Below are positions 21,108 through 32,409 of a stretch of 64,000 bases of DNA, piece by piece. This DNA comes from Diabrotica undecimpunctata (taxonomy: Eukaryota; Arthropoda; Insecta; Coleoptera; Chrysomelidae): positions 117,811,343 through 117,875,342 of the forward strand of contig NC_092811.1 in the NCBI RefSeq assembly GCF_040954645.1, given 5' to 3'. The stretch's first letter is position 1; each line of letters begins with the position of its first letter. The notes under the pieces were generated by a model. That model had not been told where the DNA came from. It saw only the letters and a program-made list of their open reading frames with translations, and did not search any database. The position numbers and the translations under genes were made by a program.

Positions 21108-22847
21108 CTTTTTTTTCGTCTGTATAGAGGGGGGATCTGGAATCTTCAAAAGACATCTCAGTCCAGGACGCCGCCTGACTGACCTTGGTGCAGGATTTGT
21201 TCTTCGTAGAGACCCTCCTCTGTCATCCAGCGATCCGGAAGCGGAATGGCCGCTGTAAGGCCGGCATCACTTCCGAAGCACTACCTTAATTTATTCATTC
21301 TCCATTCATACACATCAACACTGCATTCATCAGCCAGTAGGCTCCCTGTCTCGTTCCATATAGCGCGTAGAAGACCCTCATCGCTCCTAGTACGGCATCA
21401 TTCCCAGACGGGCATATCTTCCTTCCCCACAGTCTGACTCACGCATTCTAACTCATACAGTCTGAAACACTTTTCTAGCTTCAACTTCCAGCATTCTTTC
21501 ACTCTTGCCGTTGGTTCAGCTGTCTTTCTTCCTCTTCCTTTTTCTTGATCACTGCACGGATATAGCTGTGTATGTTAGTCCAACCTGATTTATTTTCAAC
21601 CATTCTCTCAATCATTTCTCTTACTGTAACAAAATTCATACCTGCCTCTCTCTCCATTCTGTTCCTTTCTACTATCCATCTGCTGCAATCTTACATCGTA
21701 TGTGTCACAGTGTACGGGTATCCACAGTATAGGCATTCATCTGTGTCAGCCTTTCCGAACCTAGAGAGGTAGGCCCCAAAACACCCGTGTCCTGTGAGAA
21801 CCTGCGTCAGGAAAGAATCCAGTAGCCTGTGGCCACAGTCCACCCAATCTCTTATGTTCGGGATCAGCATTTTCGTCTACTGTGCCACATCCTCCATGTT
21901 GTTCTATTCTTCTTGCCATTTTTCAATTGACCTTTCCCTTTCCTGTCTTTTCTCGGCCACAGTAAGGTTTGAGCCTCTTTTCTGATAGAGCTCTTTTCTT
22001 TCCACCGCCAAAACATGCAGTGGAACACATCCAGTGATGGTCAACAAGGCTGCCGCAGACACAGTCCTGTAGGCATATGCCACTCGCAACAGACTTGTTT
22101 TATCTGATGTTTCACATCACCCTCCCCACCGCAGCCGTACTATTCGCAGCCTTCCGAACCACCTCCCGCACGTGTTCTCCCCATTTTCCATTCTGGTGCA
22201 ATGTCACTCCTAGGTACTTTACTTGTTTCTTGGGTGTTAGACATGCTCCCGCACATTGTAATTTAACACTTTGCCTGTTCCTTGTCCCCTTTAGAACGAT
22301 GGCTTCGATTTTCTCTGCCGCAAGTTTCAGTCCATACTGCGTCATCCATTTCTTTACGACGTGGCCTGCGTTCCGTACCCGGTATTTGAGATTTGGCTCA
22401 TCTCGGGCCACTACCAGTATAGCGAGGTCATGTGGGAATGTAAAGGGGATTGTACCCTCTCCCCGTCATATGTCATAGCGTCGGGCCCAAGACAGATTCC
22501 TGGAGTACCCCGGCCGTCACGTCCACGATCGTGCCCTTTTCCACCATAATCCTTCTTTTGGACAGATACTCCGCTACCACATTCATCAGGTAACCAGGAC
22601 ATTCTCTCTCCTCCATTGCCTTCATTACCTCCTTCCACTGCAGCATATTGAATGCATTCTTAACATCAAACAACAGCAAGGCCGCCCAGCGATGTTCATT
22701 CCCTGTTGCGCAATGCTTCGAGTACACTCATGATTGCATCAATCGTGCTTTTCCCTTTACAAAAACCAAATTGCCTCCGAGATAAACCACCTGACCTCTC
22801 AATCATGTCGTCTATGCGTACTCGCAGCATCCTTTCATACATACTTT
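21108..22847 (-). pseudogene. R1-clade-like LINE, 5'-truncated
   Basis: Minus-strand motifs in order: YERMLRVRIDDMIERSGGLS and RQFGFCKGKSTIDAI (22840-22740); LLLFDVKNAFNMLQW (motif A) and GVLQESVLGPTL (motif B) at 22690-22470; then loss of the catalytic YADD region. Next come WMTQYGLKLAAEKIEAIVLK and KYLGVTLHQNGKWGEHV (22345-22180), VAYAYRTVSAAALLTITG (22085-22030), and VLTGHGCFGAYLSRFGKADT with ECLYCGYP (21830-21720), the zinc-knuckle end. The 3' end is an A8 tract (T8 at 21109-21116). Flanking CATGGAGTGA (21098-21107) and CATGGACTGA (22848-22857) look like the target duplication. Frameshifts and stops are present. Confidence 0.8.
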
Positions 22848-22999
22848 CATGGACTGATTATCTAAAGAATGTGAATACAGAATGACAAAAGATAATGTTA
22901 ATATAAACACTACAAAAGTTCAAAAACAGGCAAATGTATTGCGGTTATGCTAACTCGTAAATGAATTAAAATCCGCGGAGTCTAAACGGCTACTCACAT

Positions 23000-23740
23000 A
23001 AAACAACAACGCTTTATATAGCGACATATAACTGCCCCTCTCTATCAAACCAATCCAGACTTGTAGAACGGGAAAAATAACTGAGAATATAAAATGGAAC
23101 GTCATAGGCATCATGGAAGTAAGACATAAAGATGAATAGCTATTGGAATTAGCCTCAGGAAACACATTCCACTACCAAGGAAGATGAACGGGCAGAGCAT
23201 TCAGTATTGGGTTTCTAATTAACTTCTTCTTCTCCTAGTTCCATGACCGTTATCGATCGTTGGATATCATGTTGGCTACCATATTCGCTATTGATAGCAG
23301 CTCTAAATAACGATGTATTGATTTTCCATACCATTGCCTAAGATTTTTCAGCCATGATGTTCTTTTTCTACCAGGACCACGATTACCAAGAAATTAAAAT
23401 GAAGAGTAGTAAAAATAACCTGTATCTTGGATAGAGTAGCTATCTTAACATCACAACTATTAAAGAGATACAATATACAAATTATACAAATATACGCACT
23501 AACGATTACTTACATTGACGAAGAAATAGAGAATCTCTACAGTAACATAACTAAGCATTATATAACAATAAAAGTCACTTTTAAGTATTTTGTTGTTGCC
23601 ATTAATGCCAAAGTTGGAAAGAGAAACGGCAAGGAACAAGTCATGGGAAAGTGTGGAATCGGTGAGAGAAATGAAAGTGTATCAAAACATTTCTATTGCA
23701 AATACATTCTTAATAATACTTAAAACTAAAAAGAACAAAA
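23000..23740 (+). pseudogene. LINE AP-endonuclease domain split by an RT-D insertion
   Basis: First part, 23070-23220: ENIKWNVIGIMEVRHKDE, then LLELASGNTFHYQGR and FSIGFLIN. After the insertion at 23221-23383 it resumes as DRVAILTSQLLKRYNIQIIQ, IYALTITYIDEEIENLYSNI, VVAINAKVGKRNGKEQV (the GDFNAKVG box) and GIGERNESV. These are the AP-endonuclease motifs of RTE-like LINEs (WN.IG..E.R, Y.PT, GDFNAK.G). Catalytic aspartate and asparagine positions are altered in the AINAKVG box. The segment after 23700 also matches the minus-strand RT-C linker at 34340, suggesting RT-C. Confidence 0.75.
23221..23383 (-). pseudogene. RT-D LINE 3' end inserted in an endonuclease relic
   Basis: The minus strand reads GPGRKRTSWLKNLRQWYG, matching the RT-D C-terminus, followed by decayed AAIN and IANM segments. 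The tail is AGGAGAAGAAG, seen as CTTCTTCTTCTCCT at 23222-23235. The host endonuclease frame continues across it (FLIN on the left, KKLK on the right). ATTAAC and ATTACC flank it and may be a short diverged target duplication. Confidence 0.7.
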
Positions 23741-24564
23741 TTTATCACAAAACTAACAGTAATCAGTATAAACATTAACAATCTAAAAGACAATTCAGAT
23801 CACTCCCAAAGGACAATATATATATACTGATATATGAAGAACTTGGCCTAATTCCATGTCAGTTTTGTAGCACCCTGTAAATGTTTGTGTATCACACAAA
23901 ACCTTTCGTATATATTATGTCCACTTTAAAGAAACCCTTAAAATATATGTAAATGTTGCTTTGTGACCAACTTTTCCGGTTCAGGATTTTACAAGTCGTT
24001 GACTCAAAAAATTCTCTGCAGTTCTAAAGCAGGCTCAGGAAATGAAATAGTAAAATAGAAGGGCTGTAAAAGGTCTTAAAAGTACTATAAAAATAAAAAA
24101 GCAAGATTATACAGAAGAATTTTATAATAGCAATATTATTATGTGTTATCAATGTATATTCTGAATTCATATCCTTTAAAAAGACACACAGATGACTATT
24201 AAATTATTATTTACGTTTTGAAACTACTACTAAACTACGTAATCGATAACAAAAACTGTGGTTATACTCTTTCCCAAAATTTGTATAATAATCTTTTTTG
24301 AAAAAAATTAGTTAAAAATGAGATTTTCATTACAACCAATAATTGTGGCTTCATCCCACATAAACCTAATATTTAATAATTACGTGTTATTTTTGATTAG
24401 TCTGTTCATCTCTTTTCATCGTCCTCTGATCATTCTCTGTATTCGTTATTCTATAAAGTATTCGTTTTATTTCGGATTCATTTATAGTGGTTGTATGCAT
24501 GTTGTGTTTGTTGCATTCTGTATTATAAAAGTTATCCAGAAGTTATACTAAATATAAAAAAGAG
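23741..24564. other. Non-coding stretch
   Basis: AT-rich, with one CACCCTGTAA motif near 23870. A 77-codon frame at 24318-24551 is hydrophobic and isolated; nothing supports it as a gene. Confidence 0.35.
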
Positions 24565-24800
24565 AAAACTTAGGCCACCTGATGAGAGGACAAAATTACA
24601 CATTCCTACAAAATATAATGCAATGAAAAATCCAAGGACGCAGAAATCCAGGCAGTAGAAGAATGTCCTGGATGAGAAATTTAAGAGAGTGGTTTGGCTG
24701 TACCACTAACGAATTATTTAAAACAGCAGTAAATAAAATTAGAATCCCCCTAATGATATCCAATCTCCGATAGGAGAGGCACTCAAAGAAGAAGTACTTA
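24565..24800 (+). pseudogene. RT-D LINE 3' end
   Basis: Reads LGHLMRGQNYTFLQNIMQ, stop, KIQGRRNPGSRRMSWMRNLR, EWFGCTTNELFKTAVNKI and LMISNLR, then a stop. The terminus is GAGAGGCACTCAAAGAAGAAG. The reading is continuous except for one TGA after NIMQ, so this is one of the better-preserved RT-D ends. Confidence 0.85.
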
Positions 24801-24889
24801 TTATAAAAAAGTTTTCTTCTTTTCTTTCCTTTTTTTTCATATTTTTTTCACAGCAATCCTTTCTTTTTCTATATAAGTATTCCGTGGAT

Positions 24890-25410
24890 TCCGTATTTAG
24901 TCCCTTACTTTGATTTTTGTTTGTGTTGGCGCCGCTCTCTTGGTTGTGAAATATTTTATGATAATTTTACACAGTACTAGACTATGGTCGCTACCTACAT
25001 CTTCAAAGTTGAGGCATCTTACGTCGATTATTTTTGATGCATGTATCTCTGTTATTTATAACAGAACATAATCTGTCATAGATCATTGTCCACAAGTGTT
25101 ATTGAATGTGAATTGTGTTTATGTTTGTAGTCTAAAAATGTGTAATTTAAGTTCTTTATTCGTGCAGAAGTTTATCAATAGTTCTCCATTTTTGTTTTTA
25201 ACATTCTCGTTATATTTTTGCTAATTCCGGCTATTAATTGGTAACCTATTCAAGTATTAGTATTACCAGCTTCCCTCTGACTTGGTGTACTACTTATTGT
25301 AATTCATAAAATGTTTCCCTCGTTGTTTGGGGCTTGTTAATTACTGGGTCATATTTATTTACTCATTTATTCATTAAGCTTTACAATCCCTTGGGTTTAT
25401 AGTTAATGCT
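24890..25410 (-). pseudogene. LINE endonuclease C-terminal half, decayed
   Basis: The minus strand gives VNKPQTTRE and FYELQ, NKNGELLINFCTNKEL, then IIDVRCLNFEDVGSDHSLVL. These correspond to the tail of an AP-endonuclease: FY.EL, G.LLI.FC....L, and the final D...GSDH.LV motif. Intervening stops and a degenerate KYTW-like region are present. It lies downstream (in minus orientation) of an RT C-terminal relic, so it probably belongs to a separate insertion. Confidence 0.6.
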
Positions 25411-25429
25411 ATGGCGTTTAAAATCCTAT

Positions 25430-26245
25430 TCTTGGGTGAGATAGATCATTCCTCTATGTCATTTATAACTTAATATCTGTCTTTTATCTCTTTTCTCTCT
25501 TTTCCATTTCTTCCTGTCTTTGCACTGAACTTTCCAGTCTTTAACATTGAGTGTTCTTATATCATCTTTTACATATTCTAGCTCTCTTCTTCTAGGCCTT
25601 CCTCTACACCTGGGTCATAGTGGTGTCCAGTGAGTTATCCTTACCAGCGTATCTTACTATATTTTCTGTCTTTAATTTTTCTTCAATTTCGGCATGTTTT
25701 TATTCTTCTTTTCCTCTCTCTTGTTACATTAGGCTAAGTATCGCTCTCATTATTTTTCTTTCAAATTTCAGTGGGGGCTATATTTTTCTTTCTTGTTTAT
25801 CTTGCTTATCTTTTTTCGTATTAATCGACGTTGTTTCCATCCCTTATGTAACAACAGGTCTTATATAGGTTCATCTTGGTTCTCTTACTTAAAGTCTTGC
25901 TTTTCAGCAGGTTTCTATTAATTCCATATGTTTTTTGCCTTTTAGAATTCTGTCTTCTGGTCTTTCTTTTGCGATTTTCCCTATCGTTACTCGTAAGTAG
26001 CTAAAGGTGGATACAGTTTTAAATTTATTGTTCTGTTATTAAATTTTTCTGAGTTGTTATGTCGTCCTTTCCTATTGCCATGTATTTCGTTTTTTGTTGG
26101 TTTATTTCTAATCCTATTCTCTTTGCTTCTTTATTTAATTTTTTCGTTGCTCTTAAAATTGTCATGTTCGGCTTTGCTATGATCATCTGGGTATTGGGAG
26201 AATGCAATAAAAATGAACTATCAGTTTTAGACAATTTAGTCATGG
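25430..26245 (-). pseudogene. RT-F-like LINE, C-terminal half of RT
   Basis: Minus-strand pieces: a decayed YADD box near 26200 (YPDD by frame change), then NMTILRATKKLNKEAKRIGL and EINQQKTKYMAIG, FKTVSTFSYLRVTIG, RPVVTYGMETTS-like sequence with a stop, FERKIMRAILSLM, NIVRYAGKD and finally GRPRRRELEYVKDDIRTL with VKDWKVQCKDRKKW. The closing RPRRRxLExVK...KDRKKW block resembles the RT-F end near 3620-3560. Heavily frameshifted. Confidence 0.7.
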
Positions 26246-26409
26246 CTTATTGCCATATAAAATTTTTTGACAAGTAATAAAAAAATATGGCAGCAATATA
26301 TCATTGTTATTGTGCTTCTTTTTAATTATATAGGGAGTTGAACTTGTTACTATTTTCATAGAATAAAAATTTATCACACTAATCAATCACCCTGTATATG
26401 TCATCCTTT

Positions 26410-27250
26410 TCCCTTATGAATGTTATAAGAGATCGCCACCTCAGTGTGGCGATTCCCCCTTCCATTGGATTTAACTTTGTTATGCTGTTTGTGAGTTTTT
26501 TATTTATACAAAACCCCAATCCATTATTGTTTTATTTTTCATCTTCACTGTACATAAATACATATTATTCTTCCATATTTCCCGTTCTTAATATCTGCTA
26601 TTTTTAGAATATTTTTTTTGCGTCCTTTGCATTTTTTCTTTTTTGTTCCCTGATCTTTGGACGTTCTGTTTTCTTTTGTTGTTTTTACCTCACTTTCATC
26701 ATATAGTTTATACTTGTCCTTATCGTTTGCCAAAATTGTTGCCGTTGTCTGAATACTTATGTTTTTTGCTAGATTTTTGGATCAATTATTATCGCTGTTT
26801 TGTCTTCCTCCATCTTCAGAAGTTTATGATCTTTCTGACTCTACTTCCATACTGTCTCACCTAGTATCAGTACTGTTTCCTGTATGCTGGCTTTACTCGT
26901 TTATCTGCGGATTTAAACAATTTTGTTTCGTATCTAATTTTCATCTGGATTTTCCAAACACTCTTATTCAATTCACCGTCGATATATATTTGTTGATCTT
27001 TAATTTCATTCATCCTATATTTGTTAAGGATTTTTAACTTTGCCTCTATAATGCCCTTTTGTGGTCCTATTTTCCTTATTTCTTTAATTTTGCCCTCCAC
27101 TTTCAGTTTATGTTGGACGAATTTGGCCCTATACATTTTCAGTCAGTTTTTCTAACATTTTTAGTTCTTTTTATGTTCCTTTAAATTTTTACTACTTTCA
27201 CCCCTGTGCCTTTTTTTCTGGCTATTATCCGTATCATACTTGATATCGTC
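26410..27250 (-). pseudogene. Possible LINE ORF1-like region, decayed
   Basis: A lysine-rich minus-strand frame at 27136-26867 (HKLKVEGKIKEIRKIGPQKG, then MNEIKDQQIYIDGELNKSVW) and a second at 26733-26545 (KDKYKLYDESEVKTTKENR) look like basic, coiled-coil-rich ORF1 or pre-endonuclease segments of RTE-like elements. No zinc knuckle or catalytic motif is present, so assignment rests on composition and on the adjoining RT relics. A hairpin ATCGCCAC...GTGGCGAT lies near 26432-26454, and a CACCCTGTAT motif at 26390. Confidence 0.3.
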
Positions 27251-27264
27251 ACTATTTATTGTTA

Positions 27265-27640
27265 TTTTTCGCGCGTTTTAGTTCCTGTACTTTCTACAGC
27301 CCCGCGAAAGCATCAAAAGACCAGTCTTCGCGTCGGATCTCTATTAGCTATCAGGACTACAATTTCAAGTGGTCAAGATTTATTGAGGTAAATTTTGAAC
27401 AAAGTAGGAGCTATACAGCAGCCTTGTTTTTGACCTTTGTTGATAGTAATTTTTTCCTATGACTTTATTGTATGCCATCATACATCTATACGTCCATACA
27501 AGGTCTTCTTGCTCTGAAGCCATTTTTTTCTTCTTTTATCGCTTGCTAGGTTCTATTCTTAATTATTTTGCCGTGGACTCTAAATAGTGATTTTATTTTG
27601 TTTATGCCTCTGTAGTTTTCACACTTTTCCAGCAAGCAAG
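27265..27640 (-). pseudogene. RT-G LINE RT fragment
   Basis: The minus strand reads EKCENYRGINKIKSLFRVHG with KIIKNRT, stop, then QAIKEEKNGFRARRPCMD and, after decay, KGQKQGCCIAPTLFKIYLNK, stop. These match RT-G at 57715-58140 (CENQRGISVISSIGRLYGKI, GLLQGCSTSPTLFKIYLEK). Motif A and the YADD box are missing or unreadable. Confidence 0.65.
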
Positions 27641-27852
27641 CAAGCAATTTAAGTAAACCCAGCCTGTGAGATATGTTCAAGAATTACGTTTGGGTATAAC
27701 AATTCATTGGAGCGAGGTGTATTATCTCGAGTTAAAAACAGGAGTCACTCCACCTCGCTCCAATTCTCCAAGCTATCCCTTTCCCCCCTATAGCAGTCTT
27801 GCGCGATAGGGGCACAACTATCAGCCAAATGCTTTTCGTGTGGAAGTCTTGG
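27637..27852 (+). repeat. Dispersed hairpin repeat, copy 1 (~215 bp)
   Basis: Highly similar to 50544-50768 in the same orientation, both starting AAGCAAGCAAT...AAGTAAACCCAG and ending GTGTGGAAGTC. It holds perfect 14-bp inverted arms ATTGGAGCGAGGTG (27706-27719) and CACCTCGCTCCAAT (27751-27764). No coding capacity. Family unknown to me. Confidence 0.85.
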
Positions 27853-29649
27853 TAGTTTTCCTACCGCCCTTTTTGTGGATGTTACTAATTTATGCTTCTG
27901 TCTATTTTGGTGGGAGGTCATGATCATGAAAACATGTAAAAATAAAGGCAAGAAGGAAATTATAAATTTTATAAAGAAATATTTTTATAAAAATAATTAG
28001 GAAGGAATTTTTAAATAAATTTAAAGGCAAAAAGCTCTTAAAGAATTTTTGGTGATTGCCTTATTCTTGGGATTAGCTTTGTAACGAAATATTTTTGCCT
28101 ACCTCAGGGTAAGATTATGGGGTATAAAATTGGGGACAGAAACTATGGGGGCGAAGATAGAGCAAGCAAAACAATCGTTATATGTGCGAACGGCACTCAG
28201 GGGTTAGCTGGAGAGCTAGGGTCGTGGATAAGTCGAATCAAAGGGGTCAGATTGGGGTAACTACAAAAATGAAAACAAGGGGATACTTACATAAATCTCC
28301 TGGAAAAAAACGAAACAAGATATGGCAGACAAGGTTACCTCTAGCTATTTTTATTCGGACGCCGCTTCAAAGAAAACTTCCTGCTGGAAGAAAGAAAATT
28401 TCTTCTTCCCTAAAATAAAGAAACACAAACAGGGGTTAGGAGATTTTTCTAAACTAAAATAAACAAAATGGTCGGAGAGACAAATCAAACGTTTATTTTT
28501 GTCTCAAACAAACAGTTATAAAATTATAGATGGCATAAAAAATATACTATAATTAAAAGTTGCAAAATACAAAATTTCAAAAAAAAAAAAAACTTACATG
28601 TGTTGTCTGTTTAAAATGGGATTGCTACAAAAACTGTCAAAATTGTTATTAGACTATTTATCACTGTGGCCAATTTAGATTATTGAAATTAAAGATATCT
28701 TTGTATATAAAAATATTGTAAAATTTTACCTTTCCTACGAAAACAAATTATGTCACAACAAAACAAATTAGAGTTAGCTGTCATATGTCAACATTCAATT
28801 CGGATGACAAAGAAACAAAAAATTGACAGCAACCACGCCTAGTTTTACAATATAATTTTAATTATTACAGATTCTTAAATTTAAATGAAAGCAATTATTA
28901 CTTTTAGCAAAAAAAGTCTGTCTAATTTGGAAAAAATTAATATATGGAATGTTACCGTATTTTCACTTATTTCACTAAAAAAAAAACTTGCTACATCTCT
29001 GGGATTGAAACTAACCGGACAAATTCTCCACAGGAACAAAGGAAACCATTTCCATGCTTCAGGAACGACGATCTAAGACGTAAATGGGGCTAGATCAAGC
29101 AGGCAAACGACAACAAAGCTGGTGGGACATCCTATATAATCATTTTCCAAATTTTTTTCAGTTCCGGTGTACTGCACAAATCTTATGATGATTACTCTGT
29201 TCTAAACTGCCATTATGCAAAGAGTATTATCACCTTAAGCGGTCTTAAGACATTACACACAAAGAAGTGGCTCTGGATTCAAAATCCGCCAAACGGCCTT
29301 CTCGTTTAAGATCTCCTGCTTGACTCCCTTGCGTTAGATTTTACAAATTCAACCAAAATAAATTCCCCTCGTGTCTCCGAAACCAGGTGTGCCTACAAAC
29401 TTAAAACAAACATAATACCCTCGACAATCGTTCGTCGACAACCTTGAAATATTCCCAGCTTATTACGTTTCAGAGAGAAAAAACACAAGACTTGCAATAT
29501 TTTTTCTAGGAACGTTGAACTTAAAACGCCATAAAATATCGATCATTTTAAAATTCCTTTATAAGAGACAAACGCAAATAAACAACTTAGGGGTGTACTA
29601 CAAAACTTAAAACAGAATTTATATTATTATATAGATATTAAATATTAAC
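27853..29649. other. Long non-coding or unassigned stretch
   Basis: AT-rich with poly(A)-like runs near 28579. A 78-codon frame at 28182-28418 is basic and isolated. No transposon, RNA or splice evidence was found. Confidence 0.3.
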
Positions 29650-30130
29650 AAATTTAAAACGCTACAGCTTTTGGTCCACAGGATTTTCTGCTTTTAGAGT
29701 GTTTACTTCCTCCTTCGCTTATCTTTTCATCTTTTTTATAGTCCAGAGTATATGTTGTTAAATCGACAATTGAAAAATGAGGTTGATTTTTAGTTAGAAG
29801 TTGATCTAGTATTGTCTTCAACTTGTTTAGTTTATTTTAGTGACCCCACTGTTTTTTTTCTTGTTTGTTCTAAGACTTTTTATTACTTTCCATACCTCCT
29901 TTCATTTAGTTGACTCTATGTATGTATGCATTAGTTTTCGAACATTTATTTTCCCAGGTGAGATTTTTGGCTTCTGTTACATTTTTACCTCTCGATTTTA
30001 TTTCGCGTACCAACGCGTGTAGTCTTCCATCGATAGTCATTTACCGTATGCCTCTTTTTGTCTTTTATGGCGTTTTCAATTTCGGGAGTCGATCAAAGCT
30101 TCAAAGGGGTTTTCATTTATTTTCTTTATA
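29650..30130 (-). pseudogene. RT-G-like LINE linker fragment
   Basis: Minus-strand frames give DKKEAYGKWLSMEDYTRWY, then KNLTWENKCSKTNAYIHRV and EVWKVIKSLRTNKKKNSG, followed by LKSRKSCGPKAV-like sequence. Compare RT-G at 57150-57550: KQLYRKWLTTNNDE, ERTCLNIETYIRGTRTSESW, KNKKAPGPGGI. This is the linker between endonuclease and RT plus the first RT motif. Frames change several times. Confidence 0.55.
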
Positions 30131-30689
30131 ATTTCTTGGGATAAGTCTAACGCAGAACAATATGTTATATTTTTTATTTGATTAGCTGAAGACGTTCAAT
30201 TCTCTTGTAAACTGTCTAAGTTTTAGTTGGGTAAAGTACCCAAACTTGTCACATTGAAACCAAAATTTAAATAAAAATATGCTCGTTTAGGTTTTTCCTT
30301 ATTATAAAAGTAACTCTAGCAATAGTTTTTGATTAATTTGGACATCATAGATAGCAGCAATTGTGTATGAAAACGATAGAATACATATAAGCAAACAACT
30401 TCTTCAACGTTATTAAATACCTAACTGCTAATATAAACTCAAGTTTACTTGCCGTTAAACGCCAAGTCAATTACCGAATCTCCGTTTCCCATCAAAACAG
30501 GTACAAATTAATTTAACTTTTGGAAAATCCTAAGCTATTGATGGGTTTCACTTAAGGGAGTTTACTCCTTCAAATGCATGAACTGCATCTGCATCGGATA
30601 CTCGCGTTTTAGTTTTGAGAATAACGCTGGCAAATTTACAGGGAGTTCAAGACATCTTCAAAACTTTTGGGCAATAATTTTATATTTAT
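30131..30689. other. Non-coding stretch
   Basis: No recognisable feature. Confidence 0.35.
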
Positions 30690-30765
30690 AAATTATAAAT
30701 AAATAAAAACAGAAATCAAAATCTGTTAGAGAAAACCTCCGTTAATGGACGGCATAGGAAGAAGA
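30690..30765 (+). pseudogene. Very short RT-D LINE 3' tail
   Basis: ACCTCCGTTAATGGACGGCA then TAGGAAGAAGAAG resembles the RT-D terminus (AACCTCCATTGAG...GGCAC...AAGAAGAAG). It runs directly into an imperfect (TA)n tract at 30764-30788. Confidence 0.4.
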
Positions 30766-30788
30766 AGATATATATAAATATATATATA

Positions 30789-32230
30789 CACTCATGGACA
30801 AAAATATCGAATATTTTGGAATTTTTCAATTTTTGTTTTTTCAAAATTAATTCGGGTCAATCAAGTCATTTATTGTAACATAGAGTTTATTTTAACAATG
30901 TTTGTAAACAATTTTAAGTTTTTATGCAGAGAAAATTGCGAAAAAAATAAATGTTTAACATTAGGTAAATAAAGTTATTTTACTCTAAACTTAAATGATA
31001 ATTTAAATTGCTTAAACAAGTCGTTTTGACTGAAAGATGTGCATGATCAGTAACGAGTATTCCCCCTTCTAGCTCTTATTACTGCTTGCATCTTTTTCAG
31101 CATGCTTGCAAGTAAATTTTGGACATATCTTTGGAAAATTGCATTCCATCCATCCTGTGCAGCAAGCTGAAGCTGCTCTATCGTATTAGGAACAAGATTT
31201 CTTTGTCGTATGCTGCGTTTTAGGTGATTCCACATGTGCTCTATTGGATTTAAATCCGGGCTAAATGGTGGCCAATCCAATCTTCGAATTTGAACATCAT
31301 CAAGATAATTACTCACGATGGCAGCGGCATGTGGTCGAGCATTATCGTGCATTAACGTGAATCTTTCATATCCAATGTGACCAACATATGGCAAAACATG
31401 ATCTTGCAGGATGTTTTAAACGTAAGAATCACCAGTCATCCGCCCAATCACTTCCACAAGTGCAATACATACCTCCCAACTAATACCTTCCCAAAGAATT
31501 ATGCCATCAACTCACTATGCATCAAACTAACAGTCTGGGCGAGACTGCAGCTGGCGAATCGTTCTCCAACTCTTCTGTAGACATAGTTTTGACCATCTGG
31601 CTTCCATAATAGGATTCTGATCTTATAGTCAAGAGAACGTTTTTCCAGTTGTCGATATTCCACTAAATATGTATTCTGGCAAATTCCAAACGACGAGCTT
31701 TATGATTTTGGAAGGGACGTGGAACTTTAGCGGAGCATCGGGGCTTTAAGTTTGCTTCTTTTGATCTTCGTCTAACTGTTTGTAAACCCACATTAACTTG
31801 TCTAACATTTAATAGCTCATTTTTGAGGTGCATCGATGTCAATGAACGATTTCGTGTAGAATTAAGAACCAAAAAAACGGTCATCAATTGCTGTTGTGCA
31901 CCTTGGGCGTCCTTGACCAGGCCTTCGTGCAAAATTTCCTGTTTCGCGTTACCTTTTTAAAGTATTCGAAATTATAGATTCAGTTCTGCTGAGACGTCGT
32001 GCGATACCTTTTTGTGCATATCCTTCCTCATACAAAATTGCAATATGTGCTGCTTGGGCTTCATCGCAGTGTCGAGTTGGTGGGATACTTGTTTTAAACT
32101 TAGTTAAATCAAAACAATATTTAATTAAACCTATTAAACTAAAAATAACCGAGTTAGTATGATTTTTCCTTTACGTGACTTTCCAATAAAAATTGGAAAA
32201 TTCCAAAATATTCGATATTTTTGTCCATGA

Positions 32231-32231
<1 letters not shown>
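30789..32231 (-). mobile_element. Tc1-like DNA transposon with terminal inverted repeats
   Basis: Ends are inverted copies. The left begins CACTCATGGACAAAAATATC at 30789; the right ends with the complement, ...TTTTTGTCCATGAG, at 32231. Identity continues inward through CGAATATTTTGGAATTTT. Both sides abut TA-rich microsatellite, consistent with the TA target of Tc1/mariner elements. The 1.44-kb length is normal for the group. The transposase gene is on the minus strand and is broken. Confidence 0.85.
31047..32100 (-). pseudogene. Tc1-like DD34E transposase, inactivated
   Basis: The N-terminus on the minus strand gives DEAQAAHIAILYEEGYAQKG and IARRLSRTESIISNTLKR, a helix-turn-helix pair. Then come NSTRNRSLTSMHLKNELLNV and LQTVRRRSKEANLKPR (second HTH). 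The catalytic part has EGISWEVCIALVEVIGRM and ERFTLMHDNARPHAAAIVSN (second Asp), then WPPFSPDLNPIEHMW with the Glu exactly 34 residues after that Asp, and ends VIRARRGNTRY. The first catalytic Asp is lost in a frame-changed stretch near 31620. A stop after LKR and several indels make it non-functional. Confidence 0.85.

Positions 32232-32302
<71 letters not shown>
32232..32302. repeat. (TA)n microsatellite
   Basis: TA array beginning exactly at the right end of the Tc1-like element. Confidence 0.95.
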
Positions 32303-32304
<2 letters not shown>

Positions 32305-32409
32305 TTATCATCACATTCTCAGCGTATTCTACCGATCATGGTGCAGCCTTCCTTACATAGTTGTTCATGTCTGTCCATGATTGTCTAATATTCGCTTTTC
32401 TGTGCCGTT

